Shown: positions 39,628 to 49,044, counted from the stretch's first letter. The stretch is DNA of 64,000 nucleotides from Anaerolineales bacterium (GCA_016934715.1 JAFGSI010000018.1:111184-175183); one strand, 5' to 3'. The notes: generated from the letters alone by a model not told the origin. Made by a program: numbers and translations.

Positions 39628-40641
39628 ATGCCCGCCATCCAGGTAACCAACCTCCACAAGAACTTTCAGACCAAGCGCAAAGCCGTCGGGTTGCGCGGCA
39701 GCCTGCGCTCGCTGGTGCGGGCCGAGTACGGCACGGTCGAGGCTGTACGCGGCCTGTCCTTTGCGATGGACCCTGGCGAACTGCTCGGTTTCATAGGCCC
39801 CAACGGGGCCGGCAAATCGACCACGATCAAGATCCTGACCGGGATCCTCTTCCCCTCCTCCGGCCAGGCCACGGTGCTCGGCTTCGTTCCCTGGAAGCAG
39901 CGCCGCCAGCTGGCCTACCAGATCGGGACCGTCTTCGGCCAGCGTCCGCAGTTGTGGTACCACCTGCCGGCGATCGACACCTTCAGCCTCTTCGGAAAGA
40001 TCTTCGAATTGGACGATCGCGAGACCAGCAAGCGCATCGCTTTCCTGGCCGAGGCCTTCGATATCGCCGACCTGCTCGAGACACCGGTCCGCAAGCTCTC
40101 GCTCGGACAGCGCATGCGCTGCGAGGTCGCCGCCTCCCTGCTGCACAAGCCCCGCCTGCTGCTGCTCGACGAACCCTCGATCGGCCTGGACGTAGTCGCC
40201 AAGCAGCGCATCCGGGATGCCATCCGCGAGATGGCCTCCCTGGAAGGCGTCGGGGTGCTGCTGACCTCCCATGATGCCGGCGACCTGGAGGCCCTTTGCA
40301 AGAGAGTCATCATCATCAACCACGGCCAGATCGTCTATCAGGACAAAGTCTCGGCCCTCAAGCGGACCTTCCTGACCTCCAAGCTGGTCGAGGTGCGCTA
40401 CGCCCGGCAGGTAGCCCCCGATTTTCACATCGCGGGCACCGAAACGCTCAAGGTGGCCAAAGAGCGCTACGGCGTCAAGCTGCGCTTTGAGGCTCGCCAG
40501 ACCCCGGTCGAGGCGGTCATGGCCCGCCTGTCGGAGGTCGGGAGTGTGGTCGATATCACCATCTCCGACCCGCCGCTGGAGGAAGTCATCGCCGCCATCT
40601 ACGAGCAGGCCGAACGATCGGAAGCGGCCATCGCTAAGTAG
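39628..40641 (+). CDS. ABC-2 transporter ATPase subunit
   Basis: 337 residues. Walker A is GPNGAGKSTT, the Q-loop is 'GTVFGQRPQL', the signature LSLGQRMRCE, Walker B LLLLDEPSIGLD, and the switch His is in 'TSHD'. The C-terminal extension (residues 235-337) is typical of ABC-2 exporters. It powers the two permeases that follow (3 bp and 4-bp overlap). The complex probably exports a lipid, polymer or drug; substrate unknown. The ATG is 80 bp from the divergent small gene. Confidence 0.95.
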   Translation: MPAIQVTNLHKNFQTKRKAVGLRGSLRSLVRAEYGTVEAVRGLSFAMDPGELLGFIGPNGAGKSTTIKILTGILFPSSGQATVLGFVPWKQRRQLAYQIGTVFGQRPQLWYHLPAIDTFSLFGKIFELDDRETSKRIAFLAEAFDIADLLETPVRKLSLGQRMRCEVAASLLHKPRLLLLDEPSIGLDVVAKQRIRDAIREMASLEGVGVLLTSHDAGDLEALCKRVIIINHGQIVYQDKVSALKRTFLTSKLVEVRYARQVAPDFHIAGTETLKVAKERYGVKLRFEARQTPVEAVMARLSEVGSVVDITISDPPLEEVIAAIYEQAERSEAAIAK

Positions 40642-40644
40642 CCT

Positions 40645-41439
40645 ATGCGCAAATTCACGAAATATTGGGCCATCTTCAAGATCCAGCTGATCAACAGCCT
40701 GGCCTATCCAGCCGAGCTGTTTTGGCGCAGTATCATAGTAGTGCTCTTCCTGTGGGTCTTCGCCCAGTTATGGAAACTGCCCTTCGCCGGGACCGAGTCC
40801 GGTGTCATCGCCGGGCTCACCTACGCCGATACACTCTGGTACCTGATGCTGACCGAGGCGATCGAGCTCTCCCGCACCCGCCTGATCCGGAACATCTCCG
40901 AAGCGGTCAAGGATGGCTCGGTGGCGTATTTATTGAACAAACCCTACGACTTCCTGCTTTACCAGCTCAGCACCAGCCTGGGCGAGACTTTCTTCCGCTG
41001 GCTGCTGACCACCCTGCTGGGCGGGGCGATGGCCTGGCTCCTGGTCGGCCCGCCTCCCGACCCCCGCGGTTGGCCGCTGGTCCTGGTGGCCATCCTGGGC
41101 TCCTGGGTGCTCAACTTCTGCATGAGCGCCCTGATCGGCCTGCTGGCCTTCGTCACCGAGGAGGTCGCTCCCTTCGAATGGGTCTACCAGAAGATGATCT
41201 TCATCCTGGGCGGGATGCTCATCCCGCTGGACTTCTTCCCCGCCTGGCTGCAGAACCTGGCCCGCTGCCTGCCCTTTGCCTATCAGACCTACGGCCCGGC
41301 GCGCCTGTTCGTTGACCCGAGCCTGGAGCGCTTCGCCGCCCTGATGCTCGGCCAGTTCACCTGGATCGCCGGCCTGAGCCTCCTGCTGGCCCTGGCCTAC
41401 AACCGCGGCCTGCGCCGCCTGGCGATCAATGGTGGATGA
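40645..41439 (+). CDS. ABC-2 type permease (ABC2_membrane_6 / DUF990-like)
   Basis: 264 residues and about six transmembrane helices ('PAELFWRSIIVVLFLWVFAQL', 'WLLVGPPPDPRGWPLVLVAIL' in parts). Length, helix layout and pairing with a second similar permease fit the DUF990-like ABC-2 subgroup (ABC2_membrane_6). It is 3 bp from the ATPase and its stop overlaps the next start by 4 bp. Confidence 0.88.
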   Translation: MRKFTKYWAIFKIQLINSLAYPAELFWRSIIVVLFLWVFAQLWKLPFAGTESGVIAGLTYADTLWYLMLTEAIELSRTRLIRNISEAVKDGSVAYLLNKPYDFLLYQLSTSLGETFFRWLLTTLLGGAMAWLLVGPPPDPRGWPLVLVAILGSWVLNFCMSALIGLLAFVTEEVAPFEWVYQKMIFILGGMLIPLDFFPAWLQNLARCLPFAYQTYGPARLFVDPSLERFAALMLGQFTWIAGLSLLLALAYNRGLRRLAINGG

Positions 41440-42266
41440 ACGAATACCACCCCACTCGCACCCCTGCGTGGATCTTGCTCATCATGCGTGAACTCAAGTT
41501 CCTGCTTGCCGTCTGGAAGACCAACATCGCCTCGGCGATGGAATACCGGGCTGCATTCATCGCCCAGATGCTGGGCATGATCCTCAACAACGCGGTCTAC
41601 TTCATCTTCTGGGTGATCTTCTTCGACCGCTTCAGGGACGTGCGCGGCTGGGAACTGAGTGACATGTTCCTGGTCTTCGGCGTGGCGGCCAGCGCCTTTG
41701 GGTTAGCCGCTTTCCTTTTTGGCAACGCCTTCTACCTGAGCGAGATCATCGCCCGCGGCCGCCTGGACTACTACCTGTCGCTGCCCCGCCCGATCCTGCT
41801 GCACACCGTTGCCAGCCGTTCGATCTCCAGCGGATTGGGCGACTTCACCTACGGGATCCTGTCTTACCTGGCTTCGGGCTACTGCACCTGGGATGGGTTC
41901 GGCCGCTTCCTGTGTGGAGTCGTCCTGGCCTGCATGGCCTTCACCTCGTTCATGATCATCGTCCACAGCCTGACCTTCTGGCTGGGCAACGCGGCCGGGT
42001 TTGCCGGCCTGGCTCTCAATGCGATGGTCACCTTCGCTCTCTACCCGGTGACCTTGTTCGAGGGCTTTTCCAAGTTGATCCTCTTTACCATCGTCCCGGC
42101 AGCCCTGATGGGCGCCCTACCAGCTGAATTCGTGCGCGCCTTCTCCTGGGGCGCCCTCGGCAAACTCTTCCTTGGCGCCCTGCTCCTGCTCGGGCTGGCA
42201 GTCTTGGTCTTCCACCGCGGCCTGCGGCGCTACGAGAGCGGCAGTGCAATCCAGGTCGAGGTCTGA
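41436..42266 (+). CDS. ABC-2 type permease, second subunit (DUF990-like)
   Basis: 276 residues and about six transmembrane helices, with 'WKTNIASAMEYRAAFIAQMLG' (in part) at the start and the fragment 'YFIFWVIFFDRF'. It pairs with the preceding permease as a heterodimer. Translational coupling by the 4-bp overlap ATGA supports this. It is the last gene of the three-gene exporter operon. Confidence 0.88.
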   Translation: MNEYHPTRTPAWILLIMRELKFLLAVWKTNIASAMEYRAAFIAQMLGMILNNAVYFIFWVIFFDRFRDVRGWELSDMFLVFGVAASAFGLAAFLFGNAFYLSEIIARGRLDYYLSLPRPILLHTVASRSISSGLGDFTYGILSYLASGYCTWDGFGRFLCGVVLACMAFTSFMIIVHSLTFWLGNAAGFAGLALNAMVTFALYPVTLFEGFSKLILFTIVPAALMGALPAEFVRAFSWGALGKLFLGALLLLGLAVLVFHRGLRRYESGSAIQVEV

Positions 42267-42378
42267 CCTCGCCCCTGCGTGGGCTCCTGGCAGTCCCGTC
42301 CCGGTCACACCAGCCCCCCTTCCCGTACCCTTCCTCCAGCCCGTCCAAACCACCCAAAAGCGTTCATTCGGAGCACCC

Positions 42379-42801
42379 ATGCCCCCTACCCAGGAAAAGA
42401 TCAACGCCTTTCTCTCCACCCCGAAACTCCTCGGCCGCCTGGCAACCGTCTCCCCCGACGGTCAGCCGCATGTCGTCCCGGTCTGGTACCTGTGGGAGAC
42501 GGGCCGCATCTGGATCCATTCTTACCCTTCGACCCAGAAGATCGCTCACCTGGACCGCAACCCGCGCTGCGCATTCGTCGTCGATGTGCAGGAGGCAGTT
42601 GAGGGTCTGACGGCCGTTCTTTTCGAGGGCCGGGCCGAACTGGTGACCACGCCCCGGCCTGAGGTCCGAGAGCGAGCTGAACGAATCTATCAACGCTATC
42701 TCGGCCCGCAGGAACTGGCCCAGGATGACCCCCAGTCCTGGCTCGATTCACCCGAAGGACTGCTGATCAAACTCATCCCGGACAAGGTCAAGAGCTGGTG
42801 A
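42379..42801 (+). CDS. Pyridoxamine-phosphate-oxidase-like flavin/F420 protein
   Basis: 140 residues from the ATG at 42379, with GGAG six bases upstream. 'LATVSPDGQPHVVPVWYLWETGRIWIH' (in part) is the split-barrel flavin/F420-binding signature of the PNPOx-like family, and 'KIAHLDRNPRCAFVVD' follows. Such proteins reduce or oxidise a small molecule using FMN or F420. Substrate unknown. It lies 112 bp after the exporter operon. Confidence 0.88.
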   Translation: MPPTQEKINAFLSTPKLLGRLATVSPDGQPHVVPVWYLWETGRIWIHSYPSTQKIAHLDRNPRCAFVVDVQEAVEGLTAVLFEGRAELVTTPRPEVRERAERIYQRYLGPQELAQDDPQSWLDSPEGLLIKLIPDKVKSW

Positions 42802-42928
42802 TCGCCGCCTTGTGACGGATGGCGACCACCGCTGAACGGCCTTTCCAGAATGATGCTCGCAGCGCAGACCCTCCCACAGTCCGGCATGCGCCAGGTCTGA
42901 ACCGTTCCGGCGAATTCTGAAGGTGGGA

Positions 42929-42958
42929 TTGGCACGAAATTCGCCCCCGGGGTACAAT
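42929..42958 (+). promoter_or_regulatory. Predicted promoter of the DinB/SRPBCC gene cluster
   Basis: TTGGCA (42929-42934), 18-bp spacer, TACAAT (42953-42958). The next start codon lies 18 bp further, behind GGAGGAAAC. Confidence 0.6.
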
Positions 42959-42976
42959 TCACGGTCTGGAGGAAAC

Positions 42977-43468
42977 ATGAATCGTAAAGATCGCCAAACC
43001 CTGCTCGCCGAGATGGATGCTGCCCGCTGCAAGGTCGAAGACCTGATTCCACAACTCGAAGGATACCGCGACAAACAGATCTACCCTGGCTGGACGATCA
43101 AGGAATTCCTCGCCCACCAGACCGGCTGGGATGATCTGGTGATCACCTTCCTGACCGCCTATCGCCTTGGGACCCTGCCCACCATTCCCGCCTACCGCGA
43201 GATCGATGAATATAACGCCGAAACCGTATCAACCCGCCAGAGCCTGGATTACGCCCACACCCTGGGTGAATGGAAGCAGACCCGCCAGGAGGTCAAGCGC
43301 ATCCTGCAAGAATTACCCGCTGAGATGTTCGAGCAGGCCTACGTCATGCCCTGGGGTGGCAAAGGGACGATCGGCGACCTGCTGAGCGTCTTCGTCCACC
43401 ACGACGGCGTACATGCCGCCCAACTTCAGGAATGGCTGAAAAACCCCGATCACCCCTTGGGACACTAG
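42977..43468 (+). CDS. DinB-superfamily four-helix protein (ClbS/DfsB-like)
   Basis: 163 residues from the ATG at 42977, GGAGG being well placed. The four-helix bundle signature is visible: 'IKEFLAHQTGWDDLVI' near residue 40 with its His, 'TLGEWKQTRQEVKRIL', and 'VFVHHDGVHAAQLQEWLK' with further His. The DinB/DfsB superfamily binds divalent metal and includes thiol transferases and resistance proteins such as ClbS. The substrate cannot be read. It is followed 12 bp later by the SRPBCC-PDZ-DinB fusion, which carries a second DinB domain. Confidence 0.85.
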   Translation: MNRKDRQTLLAEMDAARCKVEDLIPQLEGYRDKQIYPGWTIKEFLAHQTGWDDLVITFLTAYRLGTLPTIPAYREIDEYNAETVSTRQSLDYAHTLGEWKQTRQEVKRILQELPAEMFEQAYVMPWGGKGTIGDLLSVFVHHDGVHAAQLQEWLKNPDHPLGH

Positions 43469-43480
43469 GAGGAGAACAGC

Positions 43481-44686
43481 ATGACCATGACCGTCCAATC
43501 CGAGCAGACCGTTGCGGCTCCGCCCGAACAGGTCTACTTCGCCTTCACCCGTTCGATCCTGCTGCGCCAGTGGCTGTGCGACTTCGCCAGCGTGACCCCA
43601 CGCCCCGCTGGGCGCATGTACCTGTGGTGGAACGGCGACTTCTACTCCGCCGGTGAGTACCTCGCGCTGGAAGAGAACCAATCGATCCAGTTCAAGTGGT
43701 TCGCCCGCGGAGAGCCGGCCGCATCCGTGGTGAGTGTCAGCCTGGCCGCACAGGACAATGGAACCCGGATCACCCTCGAGCACGCCGTCCCCGACGGGGA
43801 GGGCTGGCAGGAACGTGCCGTCGGCTTCAAGGCCGAATGGGACCGCTCCCTGGTCAATCTGGCGGCCGTACTCGACACCGGCCTCGACCGGCGCCTCTAC
43901 GACCGCCCGATGTTGGGCGTGCTGCTCAACGACTATACCGCCGAGATCGCCAAGGCGCTTGGCGTGCCGGTCGACGAAGGCCTGCGCCTGGCCGGGACGG
44001 TCGAGGGAATGGGCGCCCAGGCTGCCGGCCTGCAGCAGGACGACGTCATCATCAGCTTCAACGGCAAGCCGGTCACCACTGACTTCAACTCGTTGGCCGC
44101 CGCCCTGCACGGCACCAAGGGTGGCGACCAGGTCGAGGTGGTCTTCTATCGCGGCCCCGAAAAGAAGACCGTCACCATGGAGCTGGGCAGGCGCCCAATC
44201 CCGGTGGTTCCCGCGACGCCGGCTGGATTCGCGGCCCAGGCGCGGGAAGCCTACGACCGCGACCTGGCTGACCTGGCCCGAACCCTCGACGGCGTCAGCG
44301 AGGCCGAAGCCGATCACAAGCCAGCCCCCGGCGAGTGGAGCGCCCGCCAGACCCTGGCCCACCTGATCCACACCGAGCGCGCCTGGCTGGCCGGCATCGA
44401 GGACGAGATCCGCGGCTACGTGCGCCAGGCCGACGACTTCGGCCCCAACCTGGAGATCCTGCTCGACGCCACCGCCAGGGCCCACGGCTCGATCGCCGCC
44501 ATGCTGGTCGGGATGCAGACCCTGAGCAATGAGGTGGTCGCCTTCCTGGCCGCCCTGCCCCCCGAACTGGTAGCCCGCAAGGTCAGCTATCTGAATCTGG
44601 GCAACGCCATGCTGTCTGGCGCACCGCCGCACCTGCAGGGGCACACCGAACAGATCCGCAACGCCATCGCCGACGCCCGCAAGTAG
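43481..44686 (+). CDS. SRPBCC - PDZ - DinB three-domain fusion protein
   Basis: 401 residues from the ATG at 43481, with AGGAGGAG upstream. Residues 1-140 are an SRPBCC/AHSA1 domain ('SEQTVAAPPEQVYFAFTRSI' in part). Residues about 145-237 are a PDZ-like domain ('AGLQQDDVIISFNGKPV' is the PDZ core). Residues about 250-400 are a DinB-like helical bundle ('LAHLIHTERAWLAGIEDEIR' in part, and a terminal 'HLQGHTEQI'). All three are separate folds, so the order is a real fusion, with no signal peptide. The combination of a hydrophobic-ligand-binding SRPBCC cavity, a peptide-binding PDZ and a metal-binding DinB bundle is unusual. Function unknown. Confidence 0.85.
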   Translation: MTMTVQSEQTVAAPPEQVYFAFTRSILLRQWLCDFASVTPRPAGRMYLWWNGDFYSAGEYLALEENQSIQFKWFARGEPAASVVSVSLAAQDNGTRITLEHAVPDGEGWQERAVGFKAEWDRSLVNLAAVLDTGLDRRLYDRPMLGVLLNDYTAEIAKALGVPVDEGLRLAGTVEGMGAQAAGLQQDDVIISFNGKPVTTDFNSLAAALHGTKGGDQVEVVFYRGPEKKTVTMELGRRPIPVVPATPAGFAAQAREAYDRDLADLARTLDGVSEAEADHKPAPGEWSARQTLAHLIHTERAWLAGIEDEIRGYVRQADDFGPNLEILLDATARAHGSIAAMLVGMQTLSNEVVAFLAALPPELVARKVSYLNLGNAMLSGAPPHLQGHTEQIRNAIADARK

Positions 44687-44728
44687 GAACAGCCTTCCGC
44701 TTTCCGGCGCTGAACCGAAACGTGTTCC

Positions 44729-45334
44729 ATGGGGCAACTGATCGCCATCGTCGGCAGCACAGGCGTGGGCAAGACCACCCTGACCCGCCGCCTGTGCGCC
44801 GCCGGAAATTATCTCTCGGGCCTGGAGGGGCACGCCGGGCGTCCCTTCCAGACGCGCTTCAACGCCGACCGGCGCCGCGGCCTGGCCAACCAGATCGACT
44901 ACCTGTTGTTGCGGGCTGAGCAGGAGCGGGTCATCCGGGCGGCTCCCCGACCCGGGATCGTCGACGGCGGACTGGAAATGGACTTCTTCGGCTTCACCCG
45001 CCTGTTTCACGCCCGCGGCCTGCTGGAGGACGACGAGTTCGAGCTCTGCCGGCGCCTGTACGTCTTCATTCGAGACCATCTCCCGCCCCCCGAGATCGTC
45101 CTGCACCTGACCGCCGCCCCCCAGGCCGTCGCCGACCGCCTGAAGAACCGTCAACGGATCAACATCGCCTCCGCCGACGATAGCGTCCTGCTCGAAACCC
45201 TGCTGGCCGAGTGGACCGCAGGCCTCGATCCCGGGCGCCTGATCCGCATCGACGTCTCGGCTGACGATCCGGATTACCGGAAAATCCTGCCGGGCCTGCT
45301 CGGCCAACTCGGTCCCATGCTCGACAAAGGGTGA
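44729..45334 (+). CDS. Deoxynucleoside kinase-like protein
   Basis: 201 residues. The P-loop is VGSTGVGKTTL. 'DGGLEMDFFGFTRLFHARGLL' (in part) resembles the dNK 'ERS/DRH' region with its aspartate, and 'IVLHLTAAPQAVADRLKNRQR' (in part: ADRLKNRQR) the LID Arg cluster. Hence it is a dNK-family kinase, which phosphorylates deoxynucleosides, though the substrate is unclear. It starts 43 bp after the SRPBCC fusion and ends next to the M1-like peptidase gene. Confidence 0.82.
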   Translation: MGQLIAIVGSTGVGKTTLTRRLCAAGNYLSGLEGHAGRPFQTRFNADRRRGLANQIDYLLLRAEQERVIRAAPRPGIVDGGLEMDFFGFTRLFHARGLLEDDEFELCRRLYVFIRDHLPPPEIVLHLTAAPQAVADRLKNRQRINIASADDSVLLETLLAEWTAGLDPGRLIRIDVSADDPDYRKILPGLLGQLGPMLDKG

Positions 45335-45336
45335 TC

Positions 45337-46872
45337 ATGCTCAAAAAACTGCTTTTGCCCCTCGCATTCCTGGTTCTGTCGGTCAGCTGCTGCGGCTACA
45401 CGATCGACTTCGGCGACTGGATCGCCACACCAACATCCCGGCCCACCGAGCCTCCCGGCCCAACCGCCCCATCTGGTCCGCCCCCACCGCCAGCTGAATT
45501 GACCGGCTTCGACTGGCAGGACCGCTCGCCCTTCGCTGCCAACCTGGTCGCAGGCTGGCAGCCGGTTCTCGACCAGCTGCCTGGGATCAGCTTCTACAAC
45601 CTGTCCCTGGTGCTCGGCGAAGACCTGCGCCAGGTCAACGGCCTCGAGGAGATCTACTACACCAACCGCGAGAACGCTGCCCTCGATCGGGTCTGGCTGG
45701 GGTTGTTCCCCGAACTGCTCGGGGGGCAGATCGCGATCGGCGAGGTGCGCGTCGACGATCGGGCGGTCACACCTGAACACAGCCTGGGCATGCTGGCCAT
45801 CCCGCTCGAGCCGGCCCTGCCAGCCGGCCAGGCCGTCGTGCTGCACATAGAGTTCCAGGTCAGCATCCCCGCGCAGGGCGGCAACTTCTATTATGGCATC
45901 TTCGGGTATAACCGCGGCATTCTCTCGCTGGCCCACGCTTACCCGACCGTCCTGGTCTACAACGCCGAGGGCTGGAACAACGAGATCCCGGATGACGACG
46001 GCGACCCGCTCTTCTCGGACACCAGCCTCTACCTGGTGACCGTCAACGCCCCCGCGAGCCTGGTCCTGGTCGCCTCCGGCAGGGAGATCGAACGCAGCCT
46101 TGAGGGTGACCGGCAGAGAGCTGTTTACGCCAACGGACCGGCGCGCGACTTCTACCTGGCAGCCAGCCCCGACTTCACCCTGCGCAGCCAGACCGTCGGG
46201 GATGTCACCGTCCGCAGTTACTACCTGCCCGGGGAGGAGATCGGCGGAGAGCAGGCTCTCGACTATGCCGCCGAGAGCATCCGGCTCTTCAGCGCGCGCT
46301 ACGGATCCTACCCCTACAGCGAGTTCGACGTCGTCCCGATCGTCACCACCGCCGGCGGGGTCGAGTATCCCGGCCTGACCGCCATCAATGCGGATATGTA
46401 TACCGGCCACGACCCCTATCTCGAAGTGGTCATAGCCCACGAGGTCGGCCACCAGTGGTTCTACAACCTGGTCGGCAATGATACCCAGGATGAACCCTAC
46501 CTGGACGAATCGCTGACCCAGTTCGTCACCTGCCAGTACTTCGCCGACCGTTACGGCCGCAGCGGGGCCGAAGCCTGCTGGGATGACCTGCAGAGCAACT
46601 GGGACTACGCCGATGATCCCGAGAGCCCGATCGGCCTGTCGGTCGACGACTACTCCGGCTGGGATTACGTCAGCATCATCTACGGCAAGGGCGCCTTTTT
46701 CTTCGATGCCCTGCGCGAGCGGATGGGCGAGGCGGTTTTCGACGCCTTCCTGCGCGATTACGCCGCCGCCTACGCCTGGGAGATCGGCGATACCGCCGCC
46801 TTGAAGCGACTGGCCGAAACGCACTGCAACTGCGACCTGACGGGCCTGTTCGAGCAGTGGGTCTACCCGTGA
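45337..46872 (+). CDS. M1-family aminopeptidase-like lipoprotein
   Basis: 511 residues from the ATG at 45337. The lipobox SVSC (Cys 18) is followed by a Pro/Thr linker, a beta-sandwich part, and a gluzincin catalytic domain with VIAHEVGHQWFYNLVGND (in part) and downstream EPYLDESLTQF, the HExxH...E zinc site. The exopeptidase loop, normally GxMEN, reads 'AGGVEYPG', so it has no canonical aminopeptidase signature; it may be an M1-like peptidase. The stop overlaps the next gene's GTG (46869) by 4 bp. Confidence 0.9.
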   Translation: MLKKLLLPLAFLVLSVSCCGYTIDFGDWIATPTSRPTEPPGPTAPSGPPPPPAELTGFDWQDRSPFAANLVAGWQPVLDQLPGISFYNLSLVLGEDLRQVNGLEEIYYTNRENAALDRVWLGLFPELLGGQIAIGEVRVDDRAVTPEHSLGMLAIPLEPALPAGQAVVLHIEFQVSIPAQGGNFYYGIFGYNRGILSLAHAYPTVLVYNAEGWNNEIPDDDGDPLFSDTSLYLVTVNAPASLVLVASGREIERSLEGDRQRAVYANGPARDFYLAASPDFTLRSQTVGDVTVRSYYLPGEEIGGEQALDYAAESIRLFSARYGSYPYSEFDVVPIVTTAGGVEYPGLTAINADMYTGHDPYLEVVIAHEVGHQWFYNLVGNDTQDEPYLDESLTQFVTCQYFADRYGRSGAEACWDDLQSNWDYADDPESPIGLSVDDYSGWDYVSIIYGKGAFFFDALRERMGEAVFDAFLRDYAAAYAWEIGDTAALKRLAETHCNCDLTGLFEQWVYP

Positions 46873-47912
46873 GAAGGATTCTCATTTTCCTTCTGACCGG
46901 CATCCTGGCAGCCAGCTGTATCCCCTCTCGTGGAGGCCAGGGGACGGGAACCCTCGACGGCAAAACACCGGCAGCCGAGACCAACACACCCACACCGGCA
47001 AACGACACGCCGGCGCCGGATCCTGCGAACAACGCCCCACACTCCACGGTCCAGATCGGCGGCTGCCCGCTCTTCCCGGCCGACAACTACTGGAACACGC
47101 CGGTCGATGGCCTGCCGGTCCACCCGCGCTCAGAAGCCTGGATCGACTCGATCGGCCGGGAGGCCGGCTTCCACATGGACTTTGGCTCGGGCGAGTGGGA
47201 CGGCGACCCGATCGGCATCCCCTACAACCTGGCCGCTGCCGGGGCACAGACCTACCCCTTCGACTTCTACGATCCCGAAGAATCGGATCCCGGCCCCTAC
47301 CCGCTCCCCGCTGGTTTCCTGCAGGAGGGCGACTCCGACCGCCATATCCTGGTCGTGGACACCGCCACCTGCATGCTCTATGAGATCTACGACGCCTGGC
47401 AGGAGAGCGGCCAGTGGTACGGCGGTTCGGGAGCGATCTGGGATCTGCGTTCGAACGACCTGCGCCCACTCGGCTGGACCTCGGCCGATGCTGCCGGGCT
47501 GCCGATCCTGCCCGGGCTGGTGCGCTACGATGAAATTCTGGCCGGCGAGATCAACCATGCCCTGCGCTTCACCGCCAGGCAGACCAACGGCCTCCTCTGG
47601 CCGGCCCGCCACCTGACCTCCAATGACGATTCCCCGGCAATCCCCCCGCTGGGAGCCCGCTTCCGCCTGAGGGCCGGCTACGACGTCTCCGGCTTCCCGC
47701 CGGAACTGCAGATCCTGCTGCGCAGCATGCAGGTCTACGGAATCGTCCTGGCCGACAACGGCTCTGCCTGGTACGTCTCGGGCGCCCCTGATGAGCGCTG
47801 GGACAACGACCTGCTCCACCTGCTCGACAGACTGACCGGGGCCGACTTCGAGGCCGTGGACACCTCGGCCATGATGGTCGATCCCGATTCGGGGCAAGCG
47901 CGCAGCCCCTAA
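46869..47912 (+). CDS. Secreted lipoprotein of a conserved hypothetical family
   Basis: 347 residues from a GTG at 46869 (GTGA overlap with the peptidase stop). The signal segment ends at AASC (Cys 17), followed by a TPTP-type linker. The body has 'NYWNTPVDGLPVHPRSEAWI', 'HMDFGSGEWDGDPIGIPYN', 'HILVVDTATCMLYEIYDA', 'INHALRFTARQT' and a terminal 'WYVSGAPDERWDND' (each shown in part). From memory this is a widespread family with no known role, found in Chloroflexota and Actinomycetota. The repeated HxxDFG-type and D-rich spots look catalytic, but no reaction is known. Confidence 0.82.
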   Translation: MRRILIFLLTGILAASCIPSRGGQGTGTLDGKTPAAETNTPTPANDTPAPDPANNAPHSTVQIGGCPLFPADNYWNTPVDGLPVHPRSEAWIDSIGREAGFHMDFGSGEWDGDPIGIPYNLAAAGAQTYPFDFYDPEESDPGPYPLPAGFLQEGDSDRHILVVDTATCMLYEIYDAWQESGQWYGGSGAIWDLRSNDLRPLGWTSADAAGLPILPGLVRYDEILAGEINHALRFTARQTNGLLWPARHLTSNDDSPAIPPLGARFRLRAGYDVSGFPPELQILLRSMQVYGIVLADNGSAWYVSGAPDERWDNDLLHLLDRLTGADFEAVDTSAMMVDPDSGQARSP

Positions 47913-47925
47913 ACTGGAAGTACCC

Positions 47926-48972
47926 ATGAAGGCCATCCTGTCATTCCTCAGGCAGCAAATTCAGGCTCGTGATCGCCTGACGCAGGCCTTCGCCCTCCTG
48001 TGGGTGCTCGCTGCGCTGGTTCTGGGCATCGGACTGGCGAGCAATCATCTCCCCACCCAGGCCGCCGGTGCGCTCCTCGGAAGCGCTTACGTCCTGGTCC
48101 TGATCTGGTGGTACACCCGCAGCCGGCCGCATGCCGCCGACCTGCCAGCGGTCCCCCCAAGCGAAAGTCGACCTCGACCCAACTACTGCGCAAGGTTGTG
48201 GCTGATCCTCCTGGGAACGATCAGCTTGACCGCGCTGGCCTCTTTCGTGCTGCGAGACGGCTGGTTGATGTTCCTGGTTAGTCTGCCTTTGTCCGTGGTG
48301 GTGCTCCTCCTTTGGCGCAGGTTTCTGGACCGCCGATTGGTCATTTCCGGACTGGTCACGCTGCTCCTGCTGGGGCTGGTGGAGCAGCTCCTGGGGCCCG
48401 AGTCAAGCAGCGGTCTGATCCTGCCTTTCGGGGTGGCCCTGATGTTTGTCGCCGGGGGCCTGCTGCTGCGCCACACCTGCCTGACCCGCGTCGCCCTGCT
48501 GGAGGGGAATTACCGCCAGGCAGGCAGGAGTTTTTTGGCGGGCTGCCTGCTGGCCCTGCCGGCGGCCCTTCTGAACGTCGCCGCACTGCGGATGGCTGCG
48601 CCCACCGACTTCGATCTCCTGTTCGATCGCTGGTGGGAATCCCTGTACGCCCTCCAGCCGGGGATCGTGGAGGAGATCTGGGCCCGGTTGTTCCTGACCA
48701 CCCTGGTCTATGCCTTGCTGCGGCCGGCGACCAACCACCGTCCGCAGCGCGCCCTGTTCTGGTCGATCGTAGTCGCCGCCTTCATTCACGGGATGGCCCA
48801 TTTTCCGGGCTCGATCACCTCCCCGCTCGAAGGATTTTCCATCACACTGACATATGGGCTTCCGCTGGCCCTGCTGTACGTCCGGCGCGATCTGGAACAG
48901 GCGATCGCCTACCATTTCTTCATCGATTTCATCCGCTTCGCATCCTTCATCGCCTTACATCCGTTGGCCTAG
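47926..48972 (+). CDS. CPBP-family intramembrane metalloprotease
   Basis: 348 residues and about 8-9 transmembrane helices. The core motif 'PGIVEEIWARLFLTTLVYALL' (in part: EEIWARL, EExxxR) and the later 'FIHGMAHFPG' (FxxxH region) are the CPBP (CAAX protease and bacteriocin-processing enzyme) signature, so a glutamate/histidine intramembrane protease is likely. An N-terminal extension of two helices precedes it. It lies 14 bp after the lipoprotein gene, so it is in the same operon as the peptidase. Confidence 0.88.
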   Translation: MKAILSFLRQQIQARDRLTQAFALLWVLAALVLGIGLASNHLPTQAAGALLGSAYVLVLIWWYTRSRPHAADLPAVPPSESRPRPNYCARLWLILLGTISLTALASFVLRDGWLMFLVSLPLSVVVLLLWRRFLDRRLVISGLVTLLLLGLVEQLLGPESSSGLILPFGVALMFVAGGLLLRHTCLTRVALLEGNYRQAGRSFLAGCLLALPAALLNVAALRMAAPTDFDLLFDRWWESLYALQPGIVEEIWARLFLTTLVYALLRPATNHRPQRALFWSIVVAAFIHGMAHFPGSITSPLEGFSITLTYGLPLALLYVRRDLEQAIAYHFFIDFIRFASFIALHPLA

Positions 48973-49044
48973 GAAGGGACCCACCATGCATCGACCACCG
49001 AAGCGATCACGCTGTCTACTCCCACCTTCACCCGCATCCTCCTT

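Noticed and set aside
43313..45307. 664-codon open frame on the minus strand across several plus-strand genes
   Set aside because: It spans three real genes and an intergenic gap and has low-complexity composition; an artefact of codon bias.
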